Source: Alkalihalobacillus sp047302405 (lineage in GTDB: Bacteria; Bacillota; Bacilli; Bacillales; Bacillaceae_D). Taken from it: a stretch of DNA of 64,000 nucleotides. The notes beneath the pieces were generated by a model. The model worked only from the letters and a program-made list of their open reading frames with translations, searched no databases and was not told the DNA's origin. The translations under genes and the position numbers were made by a program. Of this stretch, positions 63,302 through 64,000 are shown piece after piece (positions within the stretch are counted from its first letter, which is position 1; each line of letters starts with the position of its first letter). The DNA lies in NCBI RefSeq assembly GCF_047302405.1, contig NZ_CP154853.1, forward strand, positions 2,232,001 to 2,296,000, given 5' to 3'.

Positions 63302-63649
63302 TTAAACTGTCGTTGGTGTTCCTTGATGGAAAACCATTTGCCACTTGCCTTCTTTTCGCCTCCAGATAGAACTTCGTATAGAAGTTTTATTATCAGGATG
63401 TCTGAGCGTTTTGTAGGTAGCTAATAAAACATCAAGGGACAATATTTTTATATTAAAATCGGTTACTGTATAAGTGATCGTGTTTTTATAATCTAAAGTG
63501 TTAAGCTGATCTTTCTTATCAAAGATCCTTCCAGAACTGCCATGCTCCACAAAGTCATCAGCTAATAGCTCAGCCATTTCATGAACTTGATAACCCATGA
63601 CACGTTTCTCAAGTTGTAGAATATGTTCTTCAAGTAAGGCTAGATCCAC
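63302..63649 (-). CDS. DUF4440/SnoaL-like (NTF2 fold) protein
   Basis: A 115-residue NTF2-like protein: helix LLEEHILQLEKRVM, then LADDFVEHGSSGRIFDKK, TDFNIKILSLDVLLATY and SSIWRRKEGKWQMVFHQGTP. This is the DUF4440 pattern. GTG start after GAGGGGG. Small-molecule pocket likely; function unknown. Confidence 0.82.
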   Translation of the reverse strand: MDLALLEEHILQLEKRVMGYQVHEMAELLADDFVEHGSSGRIFDKKDQLNTLDYKNTITYTVTDFNIKILSLDVLLATYKTLRHPDNKTSIRSSIWRRKEGKWQMVFHQGTPTTV

Positions 63650-63730
63650 TTTTGAATCCCCCTCTCTTTTATCATGTTTTTGATGATTAAAAATTCACTT
63701 TAAAAGACATTACTTTATCTACTCTTTTCT

Positions 63731-63945
63731 TTTTTGTCCTATAAACCCTCGGTATTGGACAACTCTCTTGCTCCCTTCTCTCTTTTGTCCTAGAAACTCC
63801 CTTTATTGGACACTCCACCTTCTTCACTCTATTTTTTGTCCCATAAACCTTCGTTATTGGACAACGTTCTTACTCCTTTCTCTCTTTTGTCCTATAAACT
63901 TACTTTATTGGACAATACTCCTTCTTCTCTCTACTTTTTTCCTAA
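63731..63945. repeat. Tandem array of 51-bp hairpin units
   Basis: TTGTCC begins at 63734, 63785, 63836 and 63887, an exact 51-bp period. Each unit is TTTTGTCC, A-rich spacer, TTATTGGACA(A) and a CT-rich tract; the TTGTCC and GGACAA arms can pair. Located past the end of the NTF2 gene, at the window edge. Confidence 0.85.
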
Positions 63946-64000
63946 AATAGAGGCAGCGAATAGACCAACGAAAAACAAGCTAATACAAATCATTATCTGA

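Noticed and set aside
63768..64000. Plus-strand frames at the window end
   Set aside because: They run through the 51-bp hairpin repeats and have no ribosome site.

Overview
The window is low-GC chromosomal DNA from an endospore-forming Bacillaceae bacterium. This rests on a YlqH/YlqG/RNase HII/RbgA/signal peptidase block, a Btr-FeuABC siderophore-uptake cluster, a CitA/CitR pair, a gerA-type germination operon, strong AGGAGG ribosome-binding sites and frequent TTG/GTG starts. The species cannot be named from the sequence alone. No rRNA, tRNA or CRISPR array was seen.

Layout. 0.5-1.8 kb: YumC-type ferredoxin/flavodoxin-NADP reductase and a 4Fe-4S ferredoxin. 1.8-6.3 kb (minus strand): sipS-like, rbgA, rnhB, ylqG, ylqH, a housekeeping block cut out of its usual rplS/sucCD surroundings and bordered by related GC-rich repeats. 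6.8-12.4 kb: catecholate siderophore uptake (btr, feuA, feuB, feuC, esterase) with two Fur boxes. 13.2-14.2 kb: a 967-bp mobile-element relic with 13-bp inverted repeats and a 6-bp target duplication. 14.4-17.2 kb: a YtrA-type GntR regulator with its ABC transporter. 17.4-17.9 kb: a 52-bp tandem array. 18-22.5 kb: membrane and small proteins. 22.7-32.6 kb: citrate synthase with its LysR regulator, then many GNAT, Nudix, VOC, MerR, kinase-like and HD genes. 34.4-37.4 kb: gluconate kinase and permease with a cre-like site. 38-42.3 kb: MA-type peptidase, DinB, hydrolase and a shortened aminoglycoside adenylyltransferase. 42.7-44.7 kb: Ktr potassium uptake. 44.8-48.2 kb: GerA/B/C germinant receptor. 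48.4-54.9 kb: assorted enzymes. 55.0-56.3 kb: a second RsgA-type GTPase behind a leader peptide and apparent attenuator. 56.5-58.3 kb: a 1.84-kb insertion with terminal repeats and a 7-bp target duplication, containing a lipoprotein gene, a transposase remnant and the 5' part of a group II intron. 58.4-64 kb: PIN protein, GNATs, LysE exporter with a MocR regulator, and a 51-bp tandem hairpin array.

The most interesting observations are the putative ribosome-mediated attenuator ahead of the RsgA paralogue, the composite intron/transposase insertion, the 967-bp element carrying a pair of inverted 131-bp repeats, and two pyrimidine-rich tandem arrays with the same period of about 51 bp. Several genes are decayed: fragments of a methyltransferase and an SdpI-like protein, a truncated ANT(6), and a frameshifted small membrane gene.
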